NCBI RefSeq assembly: GCF_027921745.1
Contig: NC_079238.1
Location: 434,001 to 498,000 of the forward strand
DNA from: Schizosaccharomyces osmophilus
Lineage: Eukaryota; Ascomycota; Schizosaccharomycetes; Schizosaccharomycetales; Schizosaccharomycetaceae
Direction of reading: 5' to 3'
Length of the DNA stretch: 64,000 nucleotides
A model generated the notes under the pieces. The model was not told where the DNA came from. It did not search any database and saw nothing but the letters and a program-made list of their open reading frames with translations. This document shows, one piece after another, positions 1 to 10,777 of this stretch. Every line of letters starts with the position of its first letter. Position 1 is the first letter of the stretch. The position numbers were made by a program, and so were the translations under genes.

Positions 1-210
1 AATGTAGAAAAGATTTTGCTTCCCAAAAGGCCGAATTTTAATTGTTCGTATTAGTAATAGCTTCCAGGGATCTAATTCATCAAGCAAGTTGTATGAACAA
101 TTTATTTAGCTAGATCAGCCAGTCAAACAGATCTTAGGGAGGTGCCCTAAATTCAGTAAACAGCCGCATTTCTTACCGCTGCCCTTAAAATATTCACGGC
201 CATCTCTAGT

Positions 211-794
211 TTAACTTTTACAACCGTAGTTCATGTTTAACCCGCATATATAATCAATTGGGTTACCGCGTTTAAAGTGTTCATGTCCTTCTCTAAGCAC
301 AGCATGATATGCCTCACTTATATCTTCTTCTATTTCCTTAGGTAAGTCATCATATTCTTCATCATTAAGTTCTCTGACTCTGTTGGGCTGCTTCTAGTGT
401 CGTATATTTTACAGAATCGGGCAGTGCATCTCCATCGGTCAATTCAGTCCCTAGTATTTCTCCCGTAGGTTTAGTACTAATATAAAATGAAAAGTATACA
501 TACTTTTGATATGCTTCTTTAATCATATCAGCAATTGGACTTAAAAAAATAGTCCCACCGGGGATCGAACCCGGGACCTTCTGCGTGTGAAGCAGAAATC
601 ATACCACTAGAACATGGAACTGCTCTTGATTACCAAAAAGTTTAAGTCTATCTATAGGTGGATGTGATTCATTTAAAATTATAAGATGATTGCCATCATA
701 ACTATCTTGAAGAAAGCCAAAAGAAAGCTTTGTATCATAAATAAAATAAAAGGTAAAAAATGTTGCACCAGCAATGCTGAATTGTTTTATGGTA
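211..794 (-). pseudogene. decayed coding relic of unknown family around two tRNA genes
   Basis: Reading the minus strand, the 173 bases between the two tRNA genes and the roughly 340 bases beyond tRNA-Val translate into protein-like stretches: hydrophobic then mixed (AGATFFTFYFIYD, LNESHPPIDRLKLFG) and then acidic and helical (EEYDDLPKEIEEDISEAYHA). These look like real protein rather than random translation, but the reading frame is not continuous and a tRNA gene lies inside it, so it cannot work as a gene. I do not recognise the family. It could be an old host gene copy or the residue of an element; I cannot tell which. Confidence 0.4.
551..621 (-). tRNA. tRNA-Val (anticodon CAC)
   Basis: The reverse complement folds as a tRNA of 71 bases without an intron. 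The acceptor stem pairs AGTTCCA with TGGGACT (one T-G wobble). The T arm is CCGGG-TTCGATC-CCCGG, and the anticodon stem TCTGC/GCAGA encloses the loop TTCACAC, giving CAC at positions 34-36. The first base pair of the D stem looks weak, so the cloverleaf is slightly imperfect. It lies 173 bases from tRNA-Gln on the same strand, inside a coding relic. Confidence 0.88.
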
Positions 795-865
795 GGTCGT
801 ACTGGGAGTCGAACCCAGATCTCGAGAATCAAAATCTCATGTGCTAGCCGCTACACCATACAACC
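795..865 (-). tRNA. tRNA-Gln (anticodon TTG)
   Basis: The reverse complement gives a 71-base cloverleaf. The acceptor stem pairs GGTTGTA with TACGACC (one wobble), the T arm is CTGGG-TTCGACT-CCCAG, and the anticodon stem TGAGA/TCTCG holds the loop TTTTGAT with anticodon TTG. There is no intron. Its 5' end is duplicated 640 bases away as part of a 13-bp direct repeat. Confidence 0.92.
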
Positions 866-1233
866 GTAGTTGAGGACTTGTGTAGCAAAATGTTAATAGA
901 CACTTGTATACTAGTCGCAGAAAAACTTACATTTCGTTGCATAGAGGATCAAAGTCTCCGATTGACAATGACTGGAAATTCATGCATAACATCATTCACC
1001 TACACGACTTTGAACTTTGAGCTGCTCCTACAACCTGCCTAAGCCATTTTCATCTACATCGTGACATGCTACACTGTTTCTACGTTACGTGGCTCCATCA
1101 AGTACAATGTTAAATCATGAAAAAAATTTATTGAGAAGCTAAAAGACATCATTGTGTTCTTCACGGCAATGTTCAGCTTTGATACACAATGTTTTTAATC
1201 TTTTGACATCACGGAGTCAGTAGAGCGATCCGA

Positions 1234-1372
1234 TTATTTACTACACCTCAAGTTAGCCAATGAACTCGATTATCAAATATTATATGTTTAAAATCACTTA
1301 CGATCTAGCCCTCATTTTTCTTCTTCTACGTTTCAGACGTCTCACACGTTTCTTTCTCCACTTATCACGCAT
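1234..1372 (-). CDS. rpl41: 60S ribosomal protein eL41
   Basis: This 25-residue protein has two exons and is too short for ordinary ORF calling. Exon 1 is 1372-1302, starts MRDKWRKKRVRRLKR and ends after the first two bases of the Ser codon. A 61-nt intron (1301-1241) has donor GTAAGT and ends GTGTAG after a GCTAAC branch-like site. The 7-nt exon 2 (1240-1234) completes Ser, then Lys and stop. The product is the almost purely basic eL41 helix, which sits at the subunit interface of the large ribosomal subunit; 25 residues is the family length. A HomolD box lies 51 bases upstream, as expected for a fission-yeast ribosomal protein gene. Confidence 0.93.
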
Positions 1373-1422
1373 GTTGGTGGTGGTGAAACATTTAGCACAT
1401 TGCTTATTTTAATATACGAAAC

Positions 1423-1430
1423 TGTGACTG
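1423..1430 (-). promoter_or_regulatory. HomolD box of rpl41
   Basis: On the minus strand the sequence is CAGTCACA, the exact consensus of the HomolD element that replaces the TATA box at S. pombe ribosomal protein promoters. It ends 51 bases upstream of the rpl41 ATG, the usual distance. No clear HomolE partner was seen. Confidence 0.75.
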
Positions 1431-2107
1431 TTTTTTGGGGTCCAGTTTCTGTGCTTTACGTTAGCGTTCCGCTACGGTAACGGCTTTAGTGATAGATGGT
1501 TGCGATCGTTAAACATACATTGTTCTTTAGTTTTCTAAATTCAAATTGCAGAGGCGCTTCTCAAGATCGACGATGGATATCATGACAATGTTGCTATGCT
1601 GAAGCGGAAAAGAAGGAAAGAATGAATAAAGAAACAAAAAATAATAATTTATTATACAAAACCTAGCAAGATTGAAAGCAAATCGACAACTTCGTAGCTA
1701 TAACTCCACGAAACGTAAGTAAAGACCAAAAAACCATATTTGTATATGCCAAGGCATCCCAAGTATATCGTTAACGTTTCCAAGACTCACGCTAACAAAG
1801 GAAGAGAATCAATGATTGTTAAACGTGGTTAGACTGGCTAAATTACCAGTGAAATCGAAGTTTTTATTTCTCAAAATATAACCCCCGTTATAGTGTTCAC
1901 CCGTTCTATAGGATATCCTTTTTACGAACCGATAATCCATGCTTGTTTCTATCCACTATACAAAAAAGATATTCTCCTCTTGTTTGCTTTCTAAAGTGGC
2001 AAAGGAAAACCAGAAAGTTATTTCCCTAAAGCAAGACTTCTCAATCATAAACCCGTAATCAATGAAAATTTGCATAAATAGTAAAATAAAATTCAATTGA
2101 ATTCCAT
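1431..2107. other. intergenic, rpl41 upstream to dph3 3' end
   Basis: No gene could be assigned. On the plus strand a possible acceptor (CTAAATTCAAATTGCAG, ending 1551) is followed by a 24-codon open stretch ending in a very basic tail (AMLKRKRRKE, stop near 1626), but no upstream exon with an ATG was found. The rest is AT-rich and should hold the dph3 3' UTR. Confidence 0.4.
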
Positions 2108-2450
2108 TTAAGCAGCAATGATGACAGGAGCAGATGCATTTTCATCTTCTTCTACTTCAAGAAACTCGTCCTCATCGTAAACAACGCGAACAATCAAGCT
2201 ACAGCTGGGACAACGAGCAACGTCTTCTCCTGAACGAAGATCATCCTAACCATTAGTGAGTTTGCTTTCTTTAAATTGTATCAAAAAGCTTACCAAGCTG
2301 ATTTCGAAGCGATCTCCACATGGACAAGGAAAAGTATACAAATTGAAATCAGCGTCTAACTTGTTAGTCAAGGCCCGTCAATCGCATTTCTAAACCATCC
2401 AACTTACCAAAAGTAAAATCTTCCAACTCAATTTCGTCGTAAAATGACAT
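2108..2450 (-). CDS. dph3: Diphthamide biosynthesis protein 3 (CSL zinc finger)
   Basis: Three exons, 2450-2408, 2355-2294 and 2245-2108, give 80 residues. The introns start GTAAGT and GTAAGC and end after CTAACAAGTTAG and CACTAATGGTTAG. The protein starts [14 protein letters not shown] and carries the CSL zinc site: Cys25, Cys27, Cys47 and Cys50, in CPCG and CPSC. Its tail is acidic. Dph3 (Kti11) is the iron-carrying electron donor of the Dph1-Dph2 radical enzyme that starts diphthamide synthesis on eEF2, and it also serves Elongator-dependent tRNA wobble modification. Length and motifs match the family (about 82 residues). The substrate gene eft201 lies at 50.9-53.4 kb in this same window. 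The gene is divergent from swi4 with a 288-base shared upstream region. Confidence 0.93.
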
Positions 2451-2738
2451 ATTCTTGCCCTCCTTGTTGGTGTTGGTAGATGGAAAGTGCAACTCATCCC
2501 AGAGGCAAAACGAATTAATTCGCTATCCCCTGGCGGAATGAGGATTAAAGGCGGTTTCAAAATTAAGAACATTTTCAAATAAATTCCTCTGTTTCGTATA
2601 TACTTTCTGTCATCAAAAACGGTGCATTTTTGCGAATGTCTTGATTTGAAACACTCTTTACCGTTGTATGACACCTAAAACTTCGATTCATAGCATTTTT
2701 TACTCTTTAATTATTTTCTCGCTTGCCATTGAAAAGGA

Positions 2739-5700
2739 ATGAAATGCCAAGACTCCAACAGTCTACATGAAGATGGATCTCTTTCCTCAAAACCCAGAAT
2801 TGATTGGGAAAGCATCATTGCTAATGAGAATTCTTCATCAGAAGATGAAAGCTTAGCAGAAATTCACCCAAATGTAGTCAACGCTTCTAAGGGTGGAGAG
2901 GACGATGACATAGACGAAGAAGTACCTTTGATAAAACTGCAGAAACGTAACATCCAGGAACAAGAAGATAGTAATGGCTCCTTTACAAAAACGACTAAAA
3001 AACGCTCTCGAAACAGAAGCTCTTTGGAGCCCAAGGAAAAGGATGTATACACACCATTGGAACGTCAATATATAGAGTTGAGAAAGAAATATAAAGATTG
3101 TATCTTGGCTATCGAGGTAGGTTACAAATATCGATTCTTCGGCGAAGATGCAAAAGTCGTGTCAAAAGCGCTTGGCATTGGTTGCTACTATGAGCATAAT
3201 TTTCTAAATGCCAGTGTCCCTTCTTATCGTATTGATTTTCATTTGGAGCGCTTAATCAATGCTGGCCTTAAAGTTGCCATAGCAAAGCAGACTGAAACAG
3301 CAGCTTTTAAATCAACTGGTAATACTCGAAACACGCTTTTTGAGCGTGATGTGGTCGGCATGTATACCAAGGGCACCCTCATTCGCGAAAGTACTTCTCG
3401 GTATGATAAGCGATTAAACGGGTCTCTTCAAGACTCTCAGTACATTTTATGCATTGCCGAAAATGCCGTTTCTAAAAAGACACCCTTAGGCAAGGTTCAG
3501 ATCGGGTTTCTATGTACCCAACTGTCATCTGGGACTTTTATATACGACCAATTTGAGGATGACATTTTAAGGACCAACTTGCAAACAAGACTTTCACATT
3601 TTCAACCCTGCGAGATCCTCTTTTCCGACGAATTTTCTTCGGAATCAGTTGCTTTGCTAAATCATTATGTCGCATCTGAGCAATCAATCGGAAGAAAAGT
3701 TTGCATTCAATATGTAGACCAGCATACCCCGAAGATTTCTATGCAAAATGTGTGCAACTTTTTTTCGTCAAATTTCTATGATTATGAACAAGCCATCGTG
3801 AATTTACACTTAGAGAAGATAAAATCTTTGCCAACTTTGTCTATGGTTTGCTTAGAAATGACAATCTCTTATTTGACCGAGTTTTCTTTGGAAAGAATAT
3901 TAACAATGTCTGACTTTTATCAGCCGTTCAGTCATTTTTCTTCAATGATTTTGAGTAAACAAACCCTAGACGGCTTGGAAGTCTTTTCCAATCAAACTGA
4001 ACACTCTTCGATCGGAAGCTTGTTTTGGGTACTCGATCATACGTACACAAAATTTGGACAGCGTTTGCTACAGCAATGGATCAAGGCTCCTTTGCTTTGT
4101 GAAAACGAGATTAATGATCGACTAGATGCTGTTGAAGAGCTCTCTACAGGATTCAATGAGAATACACAGATTTTGCGCAAACTTTTACACCGACTACCGG
4201 ATTTAGAGAAGGGTCTTGCAAGGATATACTATCAAAGGGTACGTTTTATATATGTATATTTTATTGCTTGTTTTACTAATTATTAGTGTTCACCTTCGGA
4301 ATTACTTTATATTTTAAAAGGATTTTACAGGGTCTCTACTGCGTTTTCATCCAATCCTAATGATTCTTTTCAATCCTTCTTGCTGGGTTCTCTCGTCAAG
4401 CAGCTGCCGACAATACTGTATCCTGTTGATCAATTTTTGGCTTCGTTTAATCATGGTAAAGCCGCAGAAAACAATAAGTTGGAGATGTTTCAAAATGTCG
4501 ATGACTTTGATTCCATTGGAGACTCTTCTTCAGAAGATTCTCAGTCAATCTTTAAAATTCGTGAACACAAGATGGGTATATTAATGGTTGAGACAGAATT
4601 AAATATGCACCTACAGGAACTCCGGGATTACCTCAACTATCAAGAACTGAATTATTCCTCTTGGGGAAACATAACTTTTTGTATTGAATTATCTAGAGGC
4701 TGTAAAAATATACCGGAGGACTGGATAAGGGTAAGCGCTACTAGAAGCTTAATACGCTACCACACTCCGGAAATACAAGCTCTTATCCTTGAGCTGGCCC
4801 AACATAAGGAAGCTTTAGCTATATCATGTGAAGAAATTTATATGGCTTTTCTAAAAAAGATATCTGGTTACTATAATGAACTAAGAAGGGTTGCCGTAGC
4901 TGTTGCCTCACTGGATTGCCTACATTCTTTTGCTTGTGTTTCTTCGCAAACTGGTTATGTTCGGCCTCAATTGACAACGCATGACTTTTACGTGGAAGAA
5001 AGCAGGCATCCTATGATTGAATTACTGACCGATGGACCGTATGTGCCGAATGATATCAATCTCAGTGCTAAAGGTATACAAACATTGCTTATTACTGGAC
5101 CAAATATGGGTGGTAAGACCTCAGTAGTGAAGCAGCTTGCTTTGACGTCTTTGATGGCACAATGCGGGTGCTTTGTTCCTGCGAAGAGTGCCCGTTTACC
5201 TTTATTTGATTCTATTCTTGTAAGATTAGGATCTACTGACAATATTTTCCTAAATATGTCTACTTTCATGGTTGAGATGTATGAGACCAACGAAATTTTA
5301 AACAAGGCTACCGATAAATCTCTTGTAATTTTCGACGAGCTTGGAAGAGGAACCAGTACTATTGATGGAGAAGCAATTTCCTATGCAGTATTATACTATT
5401 TGAACTATTATGTACGTCCGTACCTGCTATTTGTTACTCATTATCCTGGTTTGGGTGTTTTGGAAAAGCAATTTAAGGAACGACTTCGAAGCTACCACAT
5501 GGGGTACGTGAGATTGGAAGAAACGAATCAAAATTCTCAAAGCATATCGTTTCTGTACAAGCTGGTCCCTGGAATTGCTTCAAGAAGTTACGGATTAAAC
5601 GTTGCTAAAATGGCTGGAATACCAAATTCTGTTATCCATCGAGCCGAAGAAATAAGTGAAGAACACGAAAGAGATCAATGGTACCTTAGGAAAACCCGTA

Positions 5701-5825
5701 CATTAGTGAAATTGAGAAAATATATCCAAATGGTTAAACTCTCGGAATCAGACTTTGAAGAATTTTTATCTTGTTTTTCAATTTTGGAAACTAAAGAGTT
5801 TATTGAAATGGCAGAAGGGTTTTGA
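2739..5825 (+). CDS. swi4: MutS homologue 3, mismatch repair
   Basis: Two exons, 2739-4238 and 4287-5825, are split by a 48-nt intron (GTACGT ... TACTAATTATTAG) and encode 1012 residues. The acidic N terminus is followed by the Msh3-type mismatch-binding domain (TPLERQYIELRKKYKD near 105, then GYKYRFFGEDAKV), the connector and lever domains, and a C-terminal ATPase. Walker A (GPNMGGKT) is near residue 771 and Walker B is VIFDELGRGTST. Msh3 pairs with Msh2 to recognise larger insertion-deletion loops and to assist recombination; the S. pombe copy is known as Swi4 from mating-type switching defects. Length matches S. pombe Swi4 (about 993). The intron position falls inside the conserved RIYYQR-CSPSE stretch, which confirms the junction. 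Confidence 0.95.
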
Positions 5826-6334
5826 TCATACTATAATTAGGTTCCTTAAGTTGGACTAAATGGTTATAAAAATTCGTCAAAATCTGCAAGTCATATATTT
5901 ATTTTTTGGGGAAATTTATGGTTTGGAAGAAGACTTAATATATTTATTTAAATTTTGCTGGCTGTTTTATTTGTATCTTGAACAACGAGAATATGCAATG
6001 GATTAAATACTATGCTTCTAAAGAACTGTCGTTTTCAAATTGATTCCAAAGCTTGAAATTGTATCAGCGACCATTTAATACTTATTTTATCAATCTCCAT
6101 ACTTACCAAATGTCTATTTACTGATATTGACTTTCAAGATACTCGAAAGTTACATCCAAGCTTATGGATTTATACAATATACTTTCAATTACAATTGGGT
6201 ATTTTTATTCATTATTATATTCGTAGTGTCAAATTTTGGACCGTTCTTATGGTTGCGGGTAGGCCCTTCTGGAGGACTTTGCCCTGTACTGTGCAAACCA
6301 CCAACCTCGGGCATTTTGGGTGAATTTTTGAAAA
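5826..6334 (+). other. intergenic, swi4 to cic1/utp30-type gene
   Basis: This 509-base AT-rich stretch should contain the swi4 3' UTR and the promoter of the next plus-strand gene. I see no coding frame or RNA gene. Confidence 0.5.
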
Positions 6335-7839
6335 ATGTCTCTTCAACAGCTTTTAGGAGAAGAAGTTCCTGTATGTTTTTAAAATTTTGTTTCTAATTAA
6401 ACGGCATTTGCCCGTAAAGATGATTCGAAATAGAAAAAATTTTAGGCAAAATTTTTTTAGATGAATAGACGTACTAACACCATTAATAGACAGAAAAAGT
6501 TTGCTCTGCTCTTTTGGGCTACGAAAAGAAAAAAGGTGAAGAGAACAATGCCAATTCCGAGTCGAATAAATCAAATCTGTTAGAGGATGAGGAAGATACT
6601 ACCTCTACTGTCTGGTTACAGTTGTCTACCTTGAAGTTCATTACGAATAATAGAAAACTGATACCTTTTAAGATTCCCTTGAAACACTCAATCATCCCTT
6701 CCTCTTATGAGGCTTGCTTGATTGTAAAGGATCCCCAAAGAACTTATAAAGATTTGGTCAGTGAAGCAGGCATGTCAGGTGTCGTGACTCGAGTCATTGG
6801 AATTAACAAACTGAAAGCCAAATGGAAATCGTTTGAACAAAAAAGACAGCTTCGCGACCAGTTCGATCTTTTTTTGGCTGATGACCGTGTCATTTCTATG
6901 TTGCCTAATGTATTGGGCAAGACCTTCTATTCCAAGACAAAGGCTCCTATTCCTGTTCATATCAGCACTGAAAATGCTGACCAGTTGAAGAAGCAAGTCG
7001 TTTCTGCCTACAACGCTACTTATTTCCGTGCTTCTCCTTGCAGCAGCTTTATGATTCGTTGTGGACATACTTCCAATACTTCCCAAGAACTTGCCGATAA
7101 CATTGAATCCATCGTGAAGTACTTGTGTGAAAAGAAGGTTGTCCCCAAAGGTGGCAAGGGTATATCAAGCATTCATGTCAAGACTACTCAAAGTATGGCG
7201 GTTCCACTTTGGAATAACCCCAATTTGGAAGAAGAAGTTATGAAACTTCGTGCTTCTACTGAGGAAAAGGACACTTCTAAGAGAAAGCCTACCGAAGAAA
7301 CCAAGACAACTGCTTCTCCTAACAAGAAGGCCAAAACAAATGCAAGTAAAACTACTGAAGAAACCAAGCCAGCTGCTTCTTCTAACAAGAAGACCAATAC
7401 AAATGCAAGTAAAACTACTGAAGAAACCAAGCCAGCTGCTTCTCCTAACAAGAAGACCAATACAAATGCAAGTAAAACTATTGAAGAAACTAAGTCATCT
7501 GCTTCTCCTAACAAGAAGGCCAAAACAAATGCTGGTAAGGCTACTGAAATAAAACAGGAGGAGAAGGCAACTAAGAATGATCAGGGAGAGGGTAAGAATG
7601 CCTCTCCTAAAAAGAAGGTGCCTGTTGAGAAATCTACTGAGAAGCCTCCTCAGAAGCAAAAAGCCATACCAAAACAAAAGGAGGATTCAGCAAAGAAAAA
7701 TAATCTTGCTAATCAGCCATCAAAAAAGAACGGATCATCCGATTCTCCGTCTAAGCAACCCGAACAGGGTTCTGCGCAAACAAATACGACTAATGGGAAA
7801 AAGAAGGCTGGTAAACAAAAGGCTAAAGGGAAACAATAA
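6335..7839 (+). CDS. Cic1/Utp30-family ribosomal L1-domain protein
   Basis: Exon 1 (6335-6370) encodes MSLQQLLGEEVP. A 119-nt intron (GTATGT ... TACTAACACCATTAATAG) precedes exon 2 (6490-7839), giving 461 residues. Residues 12-240 form an L1-like domain (QLSTLKFITNN, DLFLADDRVISMLPNVLGKTF, VPKGGKG), as in the yeast nucleolar proteins Cic1 and Utp30, which act in pre-rRNA processing. The C-terminal 200 residues are a lysine-rich, low-complexity tail with four 21-residue repeats. In S. pombe this slot after swi4 is taken by a U3 snoRNP-associated Cic1/Utp30 family protein, which supports the call. The first exon is inferred only from splice signals and frame; an internal start in exon 2 would remove the start of the domain. 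Confidence 0.8.
7288..7539 (+). repeat. four 63-bp tandem coding repeats
   Basis: Four consecutive in-frame units of 63 bases encode 21 residues each, of the form TEETKPAASPNKK followed by a TNTNASK-like end. Units 2 and 3 are nearly identical at DNA level, pointing to recent unequal exchange. They lie in the disordered lysine-rich tail of the L1-domain protein. Confidence 0.9.
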
Positions 7840-8105
7840 TTGGATTTTTTTGGGGAATTTCAGGAAGTGAAAATTAACCGTGAAATTTGATCAGGCATGT
7901 ATGTATGTACAAATAATTATATTTTGGGTTTTTACTACGGATGTCGTTAGAAGAAATGTTAATAAAGTACCACTATTTCTTTGATTTATTAAACTTTACA
8001 TTTGTAGAGCGGTTGTTAGTAAACGTGATTCGATTTATGAATACACGTGAGTATGAAAGTTTGGTTAAGTCATTATTTCTTTCTGATCCAAAGTTTGCTA
8101 TATGC

Positions 8106-8887
8106 CTATAATTTCGCTCCAAAGACGTTACCTTTCGCAGATTCGGAGCCTGTCCCTGGCAAACCGTCCGGCCAATATGTATATTCTTGAACGAGGGTCC
8201 AATCCAGCGGATTTTTGCGGTGACTGAAATTGAAGCGTAACCATGTATCTTCTCGCTTCATGATTAATTGCATTGGGTAGCAGAGTCCATTATTCCATTC
8301 ATCCATTCTTCCTACAAACACTTGCCATGTACCAGGATTCACTTTGCAAACAGAAAACCACGGAGAACTGAGATATTGTAGCACAAATGGAGTGTAAGAA
8401 GAAACTTGGTTTTCTTTTTGCACATCAATAGAAAACCCGTTTGTCCAATGGTCTGGATGATACATCAGAGGCCCGTATTTTTCTGGAACGTAGGCACGTT
8501 TTCCACTAGATTATAATGTTAGTTCCACCCGATCCAGTCAAATGGAATTCCTTGTTCTTACCTCTTAAGTTCGAGATATCCACGATGGTGCAAATTGAAT
8601 CTGAATACCATCTTTTCAGACGTTTTTGATAGAGGTGCCAAGTATAGTTTATCATCGTCCAAAACAATGTATCGACCATCCAAACCAGTGAGAGAACGGT
8701 CTTCCATTTTGGTAACTAGAGACCAGAAAGCAGAAAGACGGTACTTGTTTTCCTCATTAGCTCTTTCGCCCTCTTCAATCTCTACTTTGGTTCTCCAAAA
8801 ATCCCCTTTGCCGCAAAGAGTTCTGCGCGGTAGTATCAGCAAGTAAAGCAGCAATGAAACGGATCGAAATACTTGTAATAAAAGCAT
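8106..8887 (-). CDS. mug130: Mug130-like secreted or membrane-anchored protein
   Basis: Two exons, 8887-8562 and 8505-8106, are joined across a 56-nt intron (GTAAGA ... ACTAACATTATAATCTAG) and give 241 residues. The first 25 residues are hydrophobic (VSLLLYLLIL), consistent with a signal peptide or anchor. The rest has no catalytic motif that I recognise; it is rich in aromatic residues and Trp (LRFNFSHRKNPLDW, YTYWPDG), suggesting a beta-rich extracellular fold. The name rests on position: in S. pombe the genus-specific meiotically upregulated gene mug130 sits between the Cic1/Utp30 gene and brr6, as here. No function is claimed. Confidence 0.6.
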
Positions 8888-9612
8888 CTTAGTGGGTTCC
8901 TTTTTCAGTTGTCAGTTCAGCTTTGTATATAATGTTATGTTGTATATGTAAACAGTCATTGTTTACATTTGGAATCTATTAACGGAACTTCCGTCTCTGG
9001 AAACCTTAAGCTGACGATTTGTTTGTTTATTCAATCATAAACAAAGGTTCATATCGACATCTGATTCTGCATACTATTTAGGAAGTATCGTGTGCATTTT
9101 GAAGCTCAAGCAAAACCAATTGTTCCTTACAAAGATAATGTATTCCATCCTTTTCCATGGATATCTTTTCGAATTGTTTAGGAAAACATCCATCTGATTT
9201 TTTTTGCGTTTGTTTGCTAGGGTCCAAACAAACAAAACACATAGCGATTATCAAACACAATTAGCTATTCTACTCTTAATAAAAACCACATTTTAACTTG
9301 TTTCCAAATCTTTAGTATGCGTTTTATCTGAAGTGTATTCATCTTGTAGACTTTGTTTCGTCCTCCATCCTCAAGTTTTTGCGAAAGCTCTTTTCCATTC
9401 TCCTTTGCGTAATTTACATGATTCTTTTTGTTCCTTAGGTTTATTAGAGAAAGTAATATCCTAGAATAGGATTTTATTCTACTTCTCTTTGGGTGTTACA
9501 TACTTGGAAGAAAATTCATGACAATCTGTATGTAATGGCAATTGAATCTATTCTTTTCTGGGATTTATGTTCAATACAATAAGAGATTTTAACACTTCTT
9601 CTTTAGTCTAAA
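8888..9612. other. divergent intergenic, mug130 and brr6
   Basis: This 725-base stretch separates divergently transcribed genes. A 60-codon minus-strand frame (9260-9078) reads plausibly (CFVCLDPSKQTQKK, ISMEKDGIHYLCKEQ) but shows no homology that I recognise and no splice support; it is left uncalled. Confidence 0.4.
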
Positions 9613-10500
9613 ATGGATGCATTTACTGAAGATATTCCTATGCCAGACGCAGGATCTGAAAATTTAGGCGGATTTATACCATTAAGGCAGAGAACAGAAA
9701 TTAACTCGAACGAACAAATATTAACAATGGACAATCAAAATGAACTTTTCGATATATCTATGTCTCCTGAAGAGAAAAAGCCTTTAAAGAAAACCATGTC
9801 AAAAAGGAAGTTACGAAAGCCTAAAAATCCATTGCTAATACATGGAAAAGAAAATTCTGAAAAGCCTTTGAGAAGAAAATCCAGTAATACTTCCCAACTC
9901 ATCCGGAAAGAGCATGCAGATGCCAGTCATTCTACTAATTGGGTACATATGCATCGTGACATTCCCGTTGTAGTGAGCGGGTACTTGCAGCTTCTATTTA
10001 ACGTCTGTATAATCTCAATTGTCCTTTATTTTTTGTTTTCAATGGTATTTACTATGCAAGGTGATATACGAAACAATATAAGTACAGAACGATCGCTCCT
10101 TGCATATAAAGCAATGGAATGTCAGAGACACTATAGAAAATACGACTGTGATAGTCCAAGCTCAGCAATCAGTAAGGTATGCGATGATTTACGGGTTTGT
10201 ATTCTGAGAAAAACAAGCAATACAAGACTAGTAGCCAAAATATTGGCCGAAATTATAGATACTTTTGTGAACCATATATCCTATAAGACCATGATTTTTT
10301 CCTTACTACTTGTTTTTGGAAGCTTGATTGCTTCAAACTATGCCTTCAGTCTTTTTCGGGCAAAGCACTCTCAGAACCTGCCTACTTATGCCACGAGCGC
10401 AATACCTGCGATGATCTCTAGTAACCATCTGCTGGAACAAGAACCTCACATAAATGGTAATCAAAAACTGCTGAAACTACAGTCCGAAGATGGAAAGTAG
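9613..10500 (+). CDS. brr6: Brr6/Brl1-family nuclear envelope protein
   Basis: A single exon of 295 residues. The first 110 residues are soluble, with a basic stretch (KRKLRKPKN). A Brr6 domain follows: W-x-HMHRDIPVVVSGYLQLLFN, membrane segments at about 119-148 and 226-245, and a lumenal loop with four cysteines (ECQ, YDCD, KVC, RVC). Brr6 family proteins sit in the inner nuclear membrane and help nuclear pore and spindle pole body insertion and membrane lipid balance; in S. pombe Brr6 is needed when the nuclear envelope opens around the spindle pole body. Length matches S. pombe Brr6 (about 297). It converges with cdc24. Confidence 0.9.
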   Translation: MDAFTEDIPMPDAGSENLGGFIPLRQRTEINSNEQILTMDNQNELFDISMSPEEKKPLKKTMSKRKLRKPKNPLLIHGKENSEKPLRRKSSNTSQLIRKEHADASHSTNWVHMHRDIPVVVSGYLQLLFNVCIISIVLYFLFSMVFTMQGDIRNNISTERSLLAYKAMECQRHYRKYDCDSPSSAISKVCDDLRVCILRKTSNTRLVAKILAEIIDTFVNHISYKTMIFSLLLVFGSLIASNYAFSLFRAKHSQNLPTYATSAIPAMISSNHLLEQEPHINGNQKLLKLQSEDGK

Positions 10501-10777
10501 AGGGTTTACCTTCCTCTTTCCTAACTTTTTTGCGATGGGTCATTCTCCATTCAGATAGTTTTCTTTGGATATGATGGTACCTGTAAGTCCATATTTAATG
10601 TGCCTTTCCAAATTGTTTTCTATCCTACTAATAGACACCGATTATTTTTCTGTCATTTATACTTTTGTTTATTACTAATTATTCGAGTCTTTCATTAATG
10701 AATATCTATTTCCTGCCGTTTTTCTATTATGCTTCAATAATTCACCCTTTAGAGATAGTTGTACAGTTGTAGAGTCA

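Larger units (their letters stand above)
219..871. repeat. 13-bp direct repeat bracketing the relic and tRNA genes
   Basis: TACAACCGTAGTT occurs at 219-231 and again at 859-871. The right copy overlaps the 5' end of the tRNA-Gln gene (on the minus strand it reads into the first seven acceptor-stem bases); the left copy lies just past the end of the coding relic. The pair encloses about 630 bases holding the relic and both tRNA genes. It may be a target-site duplication or the trace of a local duplication at the tRNA gene. Confidence 0.6.

Noticed and set aside
9078-9260. 60-codon minus-strand frame with two Cys pairs between mug130 and brr6
   Set aside because: Length is within chance expectation and there is no conserved domain or splice evidence.
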